This document shows, piece by piece, positions 8,523-16,239 of a stretch of 39,409 bases of DNA. This DNA comes from JAICNR01 sp035687725 (GTDB lineage Bacteria > Gemmatimonadota > Gemmatimonadetes > JACCXV01 > JAHWKZ01). Both the position numbers and the translations under genes were made by a program. The stretch is taken from positions 1 to 39,409 of the forward strand of contig DASRVB010000094.1 in assembly GCA_035687725.1 (NCBI GenBank), written 5' to 3'. Below the pieces are notes generated by a model. It did not search any database. It was not told where the DNA came from and saw only the letters and a program-made list of their open reading frames with translations. How positions within the stretch are numbered: the stretch's first letter is position 1; each line of letters begins with the position of its first letter.

Positions 8523-9794
8523 TCAGCCGGAACGGGCGTGCGCCGCGGGCTCGGCGGGGATCGAATCGGCGGCGGCATTCCGTCGGCGTGCGAGCCACAG
8601 GAACGGAAGCGCCAGCGCCTGGATCGCCGCGCTGACGGCGTAGGAGGCGGGGTATCCCCAGAGGTCGGCGCTCCTGCCGAGCGGAGGCTGGAACACCACG
8701 CCGCCGGCCGAGTCGAGCATGGAATCGAAGGACAGGACCGTGGCCCTCTGATCGGACGGGATGAGTCCGTTCAGGTACGACTGGTGGACGGGTATGAGGG
8801 CGGCGAACAGAAGCCCCCAGAGAACGAGCAGCGCCAGGACCATCCAGAACCGGGGCACCGCCGCGATTCCGGCGAGGATGACGGCGCTCGATAGGGTGCC
8901 CGCGAGGAGGACCGAGGTCCGCTTCCGAAAGAGCCGGCCGATGTGGGACACCAGCATCCCGCCGGCGATCTGCGCGCCGGCGACGATGGCGGCCGCGAGC
9001 CCCGCCACGCCGTAGGCCCGCTCGTCGCCGTAGAGCTCGAGGAGGTAGGGCTGCATCGCGTAGAAGGCGTAGATCGTCACGCCACCGCTGAACGGGGCGG
9101 CCAGCATGATCCACCGGACCGCCGGGTTTCCGAGGCCGTGCTCGATCGAGCCGCGCAACACGCGCTTCGCATCCCGGAACGGGCCGCGGCCGCGGGCCGG
9201 CGTGAAGCCCAGGTCCCGCATCCACAGGAACGCCACCACGAAGGTGAACGCGAGGGTGATCGTTCGCAGCAGGTAGGGTACGCCGAGATTCGTCGCCTGC
9301 GCGATCGCGCCGCCGGCGACCGACCCGCCCAGCATGGCAACGCCCTGAACGATCTCGCCCTTGGCGAAGACGGACTCCAGCTTCCCGTCGAAGCCGCTCG
9401 CGGCGAGCGCGTCGACGAGCCACGCCGCAACCGCTCCCGAGAAGAACGTGAACCCGAGCCCCAGCAGCGCGGACGCCAGCGCCCAGGCCCAGAAGGGCGC
9501 GGAGATCCGCCACATCCAGAGGTACAGGAGCGTGGCGGCCGCCAGCGTGAGCGTGCCGACCAGATACGACATCCGCCGGCCGCGCGTATCGGCGACCACG
9601 CCGGTGGGCACTTCGAACAGCACGAGCCCGGCGGTGAAGAACGCGTTCGCCGCGAACGCCTCGGTGTTGCTGAGGCCCGCGTCCAGGAGGAACAGCGTGT
9701 TGATCCCCCAGATGAAGGAGGCCGCCAGCGTGTGGAGGAGCTCCAGCGTCAGGTAGACCCGCTGGACCTTGCGGCATTCGGCGTTCAGCGGCAC
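8523..9794 (-). CDS. Major facilitator superfamily transporter
   Basis: About 423 residues with roughly 12 hydrophobic helices. The MFS signature between helices 2 and 3 is seen as GVVADTRGRRMS, preceded by ANAFFTAGLVLFEVPTG. The C-terminal half has the corresponding IPSDQRATVLSFDSM segment, typical of drug- or solute-efflux members of the MFS. The start is uncertain: the reading frame stays open further upstream, but that part is antisense to the divergent cyclase gene. GTG at 9794 or CTG at 9788, both next to GGGAGGAG, are the best candidates. The cargo is unknown. Confidence 0.82.
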   Translation of the reverse strand: MPLNAECRKVQRVYLTLELLHTLAASFIWGINTLFLLDAGLSNTEAFAANAFFTAGLVLFEVPTGVVADTRGRRMSYLVGTLTLAAATLLYLWMWRISAPFWAWALASALLGLGFTFFSGAVAAWLVDALAASGFDGKLESVFAKGEIVQGVAMLGGSVAGGAIAQATNLGVPYLLRTITLAFTFVVAFLWMRDLGFTPARGRGPFRDAKRVLRGSIEHGLGNPAVRWIMLAAPFSGGVTIYAFYAMQPYLLELYGDERAYGVAGLAAAIVAGAQIAGGMLVSHIGRLFRKRTSVLLAGTLSSAVILAGIAAVPRFWMVLALLVLWGLLFAALIPVHQSYLNGLIPSDQRATVLSFDSMLDSAGGVVFQPPLGRSADLWGYPASYAVSAAIQALALPFLWLARRRNAAADSIPAEPAAHARSG

Positions 9795-9853
9795 CTCCTC
9801 CCGACCCCGCGTCGCGGGCGCACGGTACCACGCGAGCCGCTGGAAGGCACGAT

Positions 9854-9882
9854 CTGACGGCCGGGGCGGAGCGCTGTATCGT
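9854..9882 (+). promoter_or_regulatory. Promoter of the cyclase gene, probably leaderless
   Basis: CTGACG at 9854-9859 and TATCGT at 9877-9882 are separated by 17 bp, and the ATG of the cyclase gene follows six bases later at 9889. No ribosome-binding site is visible, so transcription may start at the A of ATG. This repeats the arrangement seen before the gene at 242. Confidence 0.45.
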
Positions 9883-9888
9883 TTCGGC

Positions 9889-11112
9889 ATGGCGAAGCTC
9901 GACGCCGGCAAGCGAGACAAGCTCCCGGACACGGCCTTCGCGTACGTCGACTCCCGTGGCAAGCGGCGGCTGCCGATTCACGACGAGTCGCACGTGCGAA
10001 ACGCTCTGGCCCGGTTCAACCAGGTGCGGTTCGAGGACGATGCCGCGCGCGAGCGGGCGCGAAAGCGCCTGCTGACCGCAGCGAAGAAGTACGGCATCGT
10101 CCCGATCGGGTTCATGACGGGGCAGATCGAGACCGAGAGGACGCACGCTGTCGCCGGCCGGCTGGTCATCGAGCTCGGCCGCAGTGGGGCGCCGGGCGAG
10201 CTCGAGCAGCGGCTCCGGAGCGTGCTCCGCGATCCGAGCCTCGCCGTCCTCCACTGGTCGCAATCGTCGGGCGCCTATCTCGACGCTCACGGCAAGCCCG
10301 TCGCGCTGCCGGCCGAGAGCGACGCGCGGGCGGTCACGTATCTGGAGCGCGAGGGCCGCCCGATGACCGCGCTCGTCCACGACCCGAAGGTCCTCGAGGA
10401 CCCGCGGCTCGCGGAGACGGTGCTCGCGGCCGTTCGCTTCGTCATCGAGAAGGACCGCGCGTACGATCGTGTGGACGCGACCGCGACCAGCGCTGCGGCG
10501 CTGCCGGCCGGATTCGTCACGCTCCTCATGAGCGACATCGAGGGCTCCACCGCGCTCCTGCGCCGGCTCGGCGACCGGTACCGGGACCTGCTGACCGACG
10601 TGCGCGACATCCAGCGCGCCGCGGTCTCGCGGGCCAAGGGGCGCGAGATCGACTTCCGCGCCGATGAGTTCTTCGCGGTGTTCGAGCGCCCGGGTGACGC
10701 GGTCAAGTCGGCGGCGAAGATGCAGCGGACCCTGCGCGAGCGGGACTGGCCGGATGGCCTCGACGTCCGGGTCCGGATCGGGATCCACAGCGGGCGCCCG
10801 ACCCTGACCGACGCGGGCTACATCGGGCTCGCTGTCCACACCGCCGCGCGCGTCTGCGCCGCGGCGCACGGCGGCCAGATCCTGATCTCGGGAGCGACGC
10901 GCGAGGCCATGGGCAGCCCGGTGCCGGAAGGGTACCGGTTCCGCGACCTCGGCAGACACCGCCTTCAGGGCCTGCCCGAACGGGAAGCGCTGCTTCAGGT
11001 CCTGGGGAGGGGGCTCCGGGCGAGCTTCCCGCCCCCCAGGACCAAGAGCCGCCCGCGGAAGCGACGCGGGGGCGGCGGCCGTGCAACCTCGCGCCCCCGG
11101 CCCCCTCGCTAG
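9889..11112 (+). CDS. DUF6582 / sensor-kinase-type module / class III nucleotide cyclase fusion
   Basis: This 407-residue protein has three parts. Residues 1-85 (KLPDTAFAY...LPIHDESHVRNALARFNQ) match the short DUF6582 family. Residues ~90-195 (DPSLAVLHW...GKPVALPA...EREGRPMTALVHDP) look like the GAF-like region found just before the kinase core of actinobacterial sensor histidine kinases. Residues ~207-375 are a class III cyclase with metal ligands D216 (LLMSDIEGST) and D259 (FRADEFFAVF), and GLAVHTAARV and HGGQILIS motifs. The position that is usually Lys for adenine recognition is Asp255, and the catalytic Asn is replaced by His317, as in a subset of these cyclases. A basic tail follows. 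There is no membrane segment. It may make cAMP or act as a cyclase-like sensor. Confidence 0.85.
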   Translation: MAKLDAGKRDKLPDTAFAYVDSRGKRRLPIHDESHVRNALARFNQVRFEDDAARERARKRLLTAAKKYGIVPIGFMTGQIETERTHAVAGRLVIELGRSGAPGELEQRLRSVLRDPSLAVLHWSQSSGAYLDAHGKPVALPAESDARAVTYLEREGRPMTALVHDPKVLEDPRLAETVLAAVRFVIEKDRAYDRVDATATSAAALPAGFVTLLMSDIEGSTALLRRLGDRYRDLLTDVRDIQRAAVSRAKGREIDFRADEFFAVFERPGDAVKSAAKMQRTLRERDWPDGLDVRVRIGIHSGRPTLTDAGYIGLAVHTAARVCAAAHGGQILISGATREAMGSPVPEGYRFRDLGRHRLQGLPEREALLQVLGRGLRASFPPPRTKSRPRKRRGGGGRATSRPRPPR

Positions 11113-12188
11113 CCGAGCACGACGGGCAGACCCAGGAACTCGCCATACCGGCGGGCGGCGGCGGCGACGGCGCGCGCACGGGATCTCGATGGCGGATCGA
11201 AATGGCGCGTCTCGATCGTGACCGCCTTCGCGCTCATCCTGCGCTTCCAGGTTCCGACGACGCGACCGTCGATCGCTATGACGGCGCTCAGCGCGTTCCC
11301 CATCCCTACGAGCTTCTTCGCGTGCCGCGGTTCGACCATCGCGCTCCGATCCCTGTAGGAGGAGATGAGCTCGTCATAGAGGGAGAGCAGGTACGCGGTG
11401 GGGACCGAAGCGGGCGCGGGCCGCGTGTCGGGAAACCAGAGCGTCGCGCCGTTCGCCTCCACGCTGCGCAGATCCGCCGCGACGGACTCGAGTCCCTGCC
11501 GGGCGTCGGACACCGTGAGTCCCGCCCACTTCGCGAAGTCTTGAACCGAGGCGGGGCCGCGGCTTCGGAAGTAGCGCGAAGCGAGCTCTGCCAGCGCCGC
11601 GTCTCGCGCGAGGGTTCGACGGTGAGGCGCGCGGTCGTCGAGGAGCGCATAGGTGAACTGCTTCCCCTTCCGGGGACCGCTGCACACGATCCCGTCGAGC
11701 TCGGCCAGCGCCATGATGTGCGTCATGCGCTCGACCCCCAGAGATCGAATCCCCGCCTGCGTCAGCACCTCCCGCAGCTCGTCGCGCGTCCGCGGGACCC
11801 CGTCGAGGAGGGACTTCCCGATCGCGGCGCCGGCGCGGCGCAGCGTCCGCGCGTCCAGCTCGAGCTGCTTGTGCCGATACGCCAGCCCGGCCTTGACGCG
11901 CGGCGCGGTCAGCGCAAGGAGCCAGCGGATGTCGGCGGGCCGGACGAAGTGCCAGGTAGGTCTCAGCAGGTGGGTGCGCAGGATGGCGCCGTCGTCGAAC
12001 GCCCGCTCCACGTCCGCGTCGACCGCGGATCGCATCCTCGAGCCGAGCGCCCACTTCGCGGCCGGATAGTCCTGGGCCTGGACGGCGCAAAGCCATTCGA
12101 CCACCGCGGCGGGCGAGCTCAGCGTCGGGCGGCTGAGACGCAGGTTGTGGAGCCGCCGCCGGAGGATGTCCGCTTGGCGCGCCTTCAG
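11109..12188 (-). CDS. Winged-helix AlkZ/AlkX-superfamily protein (HTH_42), CTG start
   Basis: Family signatures are ADILRRRLHNLRLSRP, VVEWLCAVQAQDYPAAKWAL and, later, RPTWHFVRPADIRWLL. The HTH_42 group (COG3214) includes DNA glycosylases AlkZ and AlkX; a QxQ/QxD motif carries out catalysis there, and QAQ is present here at residues 37-39. A role in removing alkylated or cross-linked bases is therefore possible but not proven. The first ATG/GTG/TTG in frame is GTG at 12104, which would leave only eight residues before QAQ and delete the conserved first helix. CTG at 12188 restores it, has GGAG nearby and overlaps the cupin stop as CTGA. The stop overlaps that of the convergent cyclase gene. 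Confidence 0.75.
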   Translation of the reverse strand: MKARQADILRRRLHNLRLSRPTLSSPAAVVEWLCAVQAQDYPAAKWALGSRMRSAVDADVERAFDDGAILRTHLLRPTWHFVRPADIRWLLALTAPRVKAGLAYRHKQLELDARTLRRAGAAIGKSLLDGVPRTRDELREVLTQAGIRSLGVERMTHIMALAELDGIVCSGPRKGKQFTYALLDDRAPHRRTLARDAALAELASRYFRSRGPASVQDFAKWAGLTVSDARQGLESVAADLRSVEANGATLWFPDTRPAPASVPTAYLLSLYDELISSYRDRSAMVEPRHAKKLVGMGNALSAVIAIDGRVVGTWKRRMSAKAVTIETRHFDPPSRSRARAVAAAARRYGEFLGLPVVLG

Positions 12189-12562
12189 TGTCGCTCCGCG
12201 GCAGCCGCCTCCTCGCGGGTGTGGTGCACGGTGCCGTCCGCGTGCTCGGGCGGGCTGTACAGCGTATAGAGCCGGAGAGCCTCGTCGTCGGAGGTGTTCT
12301 TGACGTTGTGCTCGACGCCGGCGGGAATTACGACGGCGCTGCCGTCCTCGAGGTCGCTTCGTTTGCCGTTCAGCTGCACGTACCCACGGCCGGCTTCGAC
12401 CCGAACGAACTGATCGTGCCCGTCATGAGTCTCCAGGCCGATATCCTCCCCGGGCTGCAGCGTCATCAGGACGAGCTGGGTATTCGGCCCAGTGAAGACG
12501 ACGCGACGGAAATGCTTGTTCGCGATGGTGTCTCTTTCGATGTTGGTCACGTACCCCGCCAT
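12185..12562 (-). CDS. Small cupin protein
   Basis: A 125-residue single-domain cupin. The metal-binding motifs are seen as GLETHDGHDQFVRVEAG (motif 1) and IPAGVEHNVKN (motif 2), giving three His and a possible Glu or Gln. The ribosome-binding site GGGGAGGA lies three bases before ATG. It is the third gene of a minus-strand operon, 28 bp after the DoxX-like gene, and its stop overlaps the probable CTG start of the following winged-helix gene. Many relatives are annotated only as cupin_2 proteins; no substrate can be inferred. Confidence 0.85.
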   Translation of the reverse strand: MAGYVTNIERDTIANKHFRRVVFTGPNTQLVLMTLQPGEDIGLETHDGHDQFVRVEAGRGYVQLNGKRSDLEDGSAVVIPAGVEHNVKNTSDDEALRLYTLYSPPEHADGTVHHTREEAAAAERH

Positions 12563-12590
12563 GAGTCCTCCCCTTTGTCTCTGCTGTCGT

Positions 12591-13010
12591 TCAGGGTCGC
12601 GTACCCGGCGGGGAGGCGATCCCCCCGGGCGGAGCGTGTCGAAACGAGGTCTTCAGGGGCGCGAGCTTCCAGCGGCCGTAGACGACGAACAAGAGGAGGA
12701 TCCCCGTCACGGCGGGGAGGATCGCCCAGGTCCAGGACATGGTCATGAGCGTGACCACCGTGGCGCCGGTCACGATCACCAGGAGCCCGAGGGCTGCCAG
12801 CACCGTGAGGCCGGGCCGGATCTTGAAAAGTCCCGGGAGGATCAGGCCGAAGGCGCCGAGGATCTCGCACACGGAGATGAAACGGAGAAACCCCGCGGAG
12901 AGCGGGCTCCCCGCCGTCAGCTGCTCGGCCGGCATCATGAGCTTGGTCACTCCGGTGAACAGGAAGAGCGCCGCCAGCAGGATCTGGACGATCCAGAGCG
13001 TCCGGTTCAT
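12591..13010 (-). CDS. DoxX-like membrane protein
   Basis: A 139-residue protein with four predicted transmembrane helices. The opening segment ILLAALFLFTGVTKLMMP and the RFISVCEILGAFGLILPG helix are typical of the DoxX/DoxX_2 family. Family members are small membrane proteins linked loosely to redox stress; no enzyme activity is established. ATG at 13010 overlaps the YCII stop by ATGA and has GAGGAGG upstream within the YCII gene, so the two are translationally coupled. Confidence 0.85.
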   Translation of the reverse strand: MNRTLWIVQILLAALFLFTGVTKLMMPAEQLTAGSPLSAGFLRFISVCEILGAFGLILPGLFKIRPGLTVLAALGLLVIVTGATVVTLMTMSWTWAILPAVTGILLLFVVYGRWKLAPLKTSFRHAPPGGIASPPGTRP

Positions 13011-13441
13011 GTCCGCTTCGCGACCTCCTCCCGGAGCTGCTGCTCCTTCTCCCGCAGCTCGGGCGTGAACTCCGCGCCAAAGTCCTCGGCCTCGAAGATC
13101 GGGCGGATCTCCACCACGCCTTCCTCCCTCGGATCTTCCGGCGCCGGGATCCGCCTGGCCCAGCCGATGGCATCCTCCAGGGACTGCACCTCCCAGATCC
13201 AATAGCCGGCCACGAGCTCCTTGGTTTCCGGGAAGGGCCCCCTGATGACGATGGGCTCGCCATCGACGGGGAACTTCACGCGCGCGCCCTTCGAGCTCGG
13301 ATGGAGCCCTTCCCCCGCCTGCATCACGCCGGCCTTCACCAGCTCCTCGTTGAACTCCATCATGTTGGCGAGGTCCTTCTCGGTGGGCATGATCCCGGCC
13401 TCGGATTCCTTGTTGGCCTTGACGATGACGATGCACCGCAT
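13007..13441 (-). CDS. YCII-related domain protein
   Basis: A 144-residue protein that begins MRCIVIVKANKESEAGIMP and continues with FNEELVKAGVMQAGEGLHPS and FPETKELVAGYWIWEVQSLEDAIGWARRIP. These are the hallmarks of the YCII/DGPF-domain family, often encoded next to ECF sigma factors, though none is present here. The ribosome-binding site AAAGGAG sits before ATG at 13441. The last 30 residues are Glu/Lys-rich and probably form a helix. It is the first gene of the YCII-DoxX-cupin-winged-helix operon, divergent from the succinate dehydrogenase operon. Confidence 0.87.
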   Translation of the reverse strand: MRCIVIVKANKESEAGIMPTEKDLANMMEFNEELVKAGVMQAGEGLHPSSKGARVKFPVDGEPIVIRGPFPETKELVAGYWIWEVQSLEDAIGWARRIPAPEDPREEGVVEIRPIFEAEDFGAEFTPELREKEQQLREEVAKRT

Positions 13442-13515
13442 CGGAGATCTCCTTTCGGGTTGCATATCGCACGCGCTCGATCGAGGCGATTCTGCGGCGC
13501 CGTCCGGGCAATGGC

Positions 13516-13531
13516 TGTCAAAGGTCTGACA
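13516..13531. promoter_or_regulatory. Inverted repeat between divergent operons
   Basis: TGTCA (13516-13520) and TGACA (13527-13531) form an inverted repeat in the 132-bp gap between the YCII operon and the succinate dehydrogenase operon. It could be an operator for either direction; the regulator is unknown. A loose promoter-like pair for the plus strand (TTGCGT at 13536, CAGAAT at 13559) lies after it. Confidence 0.25.
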
Positions 13532-13573
13532 AGCCTTGCGTCGGAGGCGGGGCACGGCCAGAATACCCCGGCC

Positions 13574-14386
13574 ATGACCGATTCGACCCTGAGCCAGGCG
13601 CTCGCGGAGCCGCGGCGCTTCGGGGAAACCGCGCGCCGGGACGCGTGGTGGCTCCAGCCGCTCGTCATCTTCCTGGGCCTCGGCGCCTTCGTCGTGTACG
13701 CGACCTGGGCGGCATTTCAAGGCGAGCACTACTCCTGGGGACCGTACCTCTCCCCGTTCTATTCGCCCGAGCTGTTCGGCGACTCGCCGCACGCGTGGTT
13801 CGGTCCCAGGCCGGGATGGTATCCGGCCTGGCTCCCGTGGTCGCCTGCGCTCCTCATCCTGTGGGCGCCCGGAGGCTTCCGCCTGACGTGCTACTACTAC
13901 CGAGGGGCCTACTACAAGGGCTTCTGGGCCGACCCGCCCTCGTGCGCGGTGGGCGAGCCGCGGTCGTCCTACAGGGGGGAGCGGTCGTTCCCGCTCATCC
14001 TCCAGAACGTCCACCGCTGGTTCCTGTATCTCGCGATCCCGTTCCTCGGGATCCTCTCGTACGACGTCTGGAGGGCGACGCGGTGGGAAGACGCAACGAC
14101 AGGGACGACGACATTCGGCATCGGAGTCGGAACGCTGGTCCTGGCCTTGAACGTGATCCTCCTCGGCGGATACACGCTGGGCTGTCACTCCCTGCGCCAC
14201 CTGGTCGGCGGGTATCTGGATCGGCTGTCGGGGAGACCTGCTCGGCTCACCGCCTACCGCTGCGTCTCCTGCCTCAATCGCCGCCACATGACGTGGGCGT
14301 GGCTCTCGCTCTTCTGGGTCGCGTTTTCCGATCTCTACGTGCGGCTCGTCTCGATGGGCGTCTGGACCGACCCGCGAATCCTGTGA
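13574..14386 (+). CDS. Succinate dehydrogenase membrane anchor (single large type)
   Basis: A 270-residue membrane protein with about five helices (near residues 28-47, 90-106, 148-166, 181-202 and 239-258). His residues likely to ligate heme are H147 (LQNVHRWFLYL), H205 and H209 (LGCHSLRHL) and H238 (NRRHMTWAW). The gene lies directly before the SdhA and SdhB genes. Its size and motifs recall the single large anchor of the actinobacterial Sdh1 type rather than the small SdhC/SdhD pair; this is partly from memory of the family. It would anchor the enzyme in the cytoplasmic membrane and pass electrons to quinone. No ribosome-binding site is visible at the ATG. Confidence 0.75.
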   Translation: MTDSTLSQALAEPRRFGETARRDAWWLQPLVIFLGLGAFVVYATWAAFQGEHYSWGPYLSPFYSPELFGDSPHAWFGPRPGWYPAWLPWSPALLILWAPGGFRLTCYYYRGAYYKGFWADPPSCAVGEPRSSYRGERSFPLILQNVHRWFLYLAIPFLGILSYDVWRATRWEDATTGTTTFGIGVGTLVLALNVILLGGYTLGCHSLRHLVGGYLDRLSGRPARLTAYRCVSCLNRRHMTWAWLSLFWVAFSDLYVRLVSMGVWTDPRIL

Positions 14387-14414
14387 TCCCGACAGCAGAT
14401 TCCCGGCCGGCGCG

Positions 14415-16223
14415 ATGACCGAGCGCGAAGCGCGGGAGTACGACGTGCTCGTGATCGGCGCCGGAGGTGCGGGCCTGCGGGCCGCCATCGCGGCCTCCGG
14501 AGCCGGCGCGAGGGTCGGCGTCGTCTGCAAGTCGCTCCTCGGGAAGGCGCACACGGTCATGGCAGAGGGCGGGATCGCCGCGGCGCTCGCCAACGTCGAC
14601 GAGCGCGACGGCTGGCAGATTCATTTCGCCGACACGATGCGCGGCGGCCAGTACGTCAACGACTGGCGCATGGCCGAGCTCCACGCGAAAGAGTCCCCTG
14701 ACAGGGTGCGCGAGCTGGAGGCCTGGGGCGCGCTCTTCGACAGAACCTCCGACGGGCGGATCCTCCAGCGGAACTTCGGCGGCCACGCGTACCCGCGCCT
14801 CGCGCACGTGGGCGACCGCACCGGACTCGAGATGATCCGCACGCTCCAGGACCATGGGATCCACCGCGGGATCGAGTTCCACATGGAGGCGACGATCGTG
14901 CGACTCCTGACCGCGGACGGCCGGGTGGCGGGCGCGTTCGGCTACGACCGGGAGCGCGGGCGGTTTCTGCTCTTCGCGGCGGGGGCGGTGGTACTGGCGA
15001 CGGGGGGGATCGGACGCGCGTACGAGATCACGTCCAACTCATGGGAATACACCGGCGACGGGCATGCGCTGGCCTACGAGGCGGGCGCGGAGCTCGTTGA
15101 CATGGAGTTCCTCCAGTTCCATCCGACCGGGATGGTATGGCCGCCGTCGGTTCGCGGGATCCTCGTCACCGAAGGCGTCCGCGGCGAGGGGGGAATCCTC
15201 ACGAACAGCGAGGGGCGGCGGTTCATGTTCGACGACATCCCGCCGCTGTATCGCGACCAGACAGCCGACACGCCCGAGGAGGGGTGGCGTTACACGCAGG
15301 GCGACAAGAGCGCGCGCCGGCCGCCGGAGCTCCTGACGCGCGACCACGTGGCGCGGTGCATCGTGCGCGAGGTCCGGGAAGGGCGGGGGAGCCCGCACGG
15401 CGGCGTCTATCTCGACATCGCCTGGATCAAGGAGAAGCGCTCGGACGCGACCGAGCACATCCGGCGCAAGCTCCCCAGCATGTACCACCAGTTCAAGGAG
15501 CTGGCCGACCTCGACATCACCGAGCAGCCGATGGAGGTGGGGCCGACGACCCACTACGCGATGGGCGGCGTGAAGGTCGACGCCGAGAGCCAGATGTCCT
15601 CGCTCCCGGGACTCTTCGCGGCGGGCGAGGTGGCCGCCGGGCTCCACGGCGCCAACCGCCTGGGCGGGAATTCGCTCTCGGATCTCCTCGTGTTCGGGAA
15701 GCGCGCCGGCGATCACGCCGCGCAGTTCGCCGGCGCCCATGGCCCGCCGCGCATCGATCCGGGGCAGGTCGAGTCTGCTCAGCGGGAAGCACTGGCCCCG
15801 TTCGAGCGCGAATCGGGGGAGGGACCGTACCGGATCCAGCGCGACTTGCAGAGGATGATGCAGGCCAGGGTCGGCATCGTGCGGAACGAGGCCGACATGA
15901 AGGAGGCGATCGAAGGCCTGGCAGCCCTTCGCGAGCGCGCGGGGCGGGTCGGCGTGACGGGCCACCGGGAATACAACCCCGGCTGGCACACCGCGCTCGA
16001 CCTGCCCAACTTGCTGGTCGTGTCCGAGGCGGTGGCTCGCGCCGCGCTCGTGCGGGAGGAGAGCCGGGGTGCCCACTTCCGGGAGGATCGTCCCGCCAAA
16101 GAACCCGCGTTCGAGCGAACCCGGCTCGTAATTCGCAAGGGAGCCGACGGGATGGAGCTCCGCCGCGAGACCCTGCCTCCCCTGCCGCCGGAGCTCGCCC
16201 GGATCGTCGAGGAGAATCGCTGA
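14415..16223 (+). CDS. sdhA: Succinate dehydrogenase/fumarate reductase flavoprotein subunit
   Basis: A 602-residue FAD protein that oxidises succinate to fumarate (or the reverse) on the cytoplasmic side of the membrane. Seen in order: the dinucleotide-binding VLVIGAGGAGLRAA, the covalent-FAD region GKAHTVMAEGG with His46 as attachment residue, the substrate-site HPTGM, EGVRGEGGIL, and the second FAD region HGANRLGGNSLSDLLVFG. The C-terminal MMQARVGIVRNEADM helix region is typical. The length is normal. It lies 28 bp after the anchor gene, and its TGA overlaps the ATG of a five-codon reading frame before the iron-sulfur gene. Confidence 0.95.
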   Translation: MTEREAREYDVLVIGAGGAGLRAAIAASGAGARVGVVCKSLLGKAHTVMAEGGIAAALANVDERDGWQIHFADTMRGGQYVNDWRMAELHAKESPDRVRELEAWGALFDRTSDGRILQRNFGGHAYPRLAHVGDRTGLEMIRTLQDHGIHRGIEFHMEATIVRLLTADGRVAGAFGYDRERGRFLLFAAGAVVLATGGIGRAYEITSNSWEYTGDGHALAYEAGAELVDMEFLQFHPTGMVWPPSVRGILVTEGVRGEGGILTNSEGRRFMFDDIPPLYRDQTADTPEEGWRYTQGDKSARRPPELLTRDHVARCIVREVREGRGSPHGGVYLDIAWIKEKRSDATEHIRRKLPSMYHQFKELADLDITEQPMEVGPTTHYAMGGVKVDAESQMSSLPGLFAAGEVAAGLHGANRLGGNSLSDLLVFGKRAGDHAAQFAGAHGPPRIDPGQVESAQREALAPFERESGEGPYRIQRDLQRMMQARVGIVRNEADMKEAIEGLAALRERAGRVGVTGHREYNPGWHTALDLPNLLVVSEAVARAALVREESRGAHFREDRPAKEPAFERTRLVIRKGADGMELRRETLPPLPPELARIVEENR

Positions 16224-16239
16224 TGAAAAGGGTTCGCTG

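Noticed and set aside
9795..9962. N-terminal extension of the MFS transporter
   Set aside because: The extra 56 residues are antisense to the cyclase coding region and not transporter-like, and GGGAGGAG marks a start near 9794.
12102..12104. GTG as start of the winged-helix gene
   Set aside because: It would remove the conserved first helix encoded just upstream and leave only eight residues before the QAQ motif.
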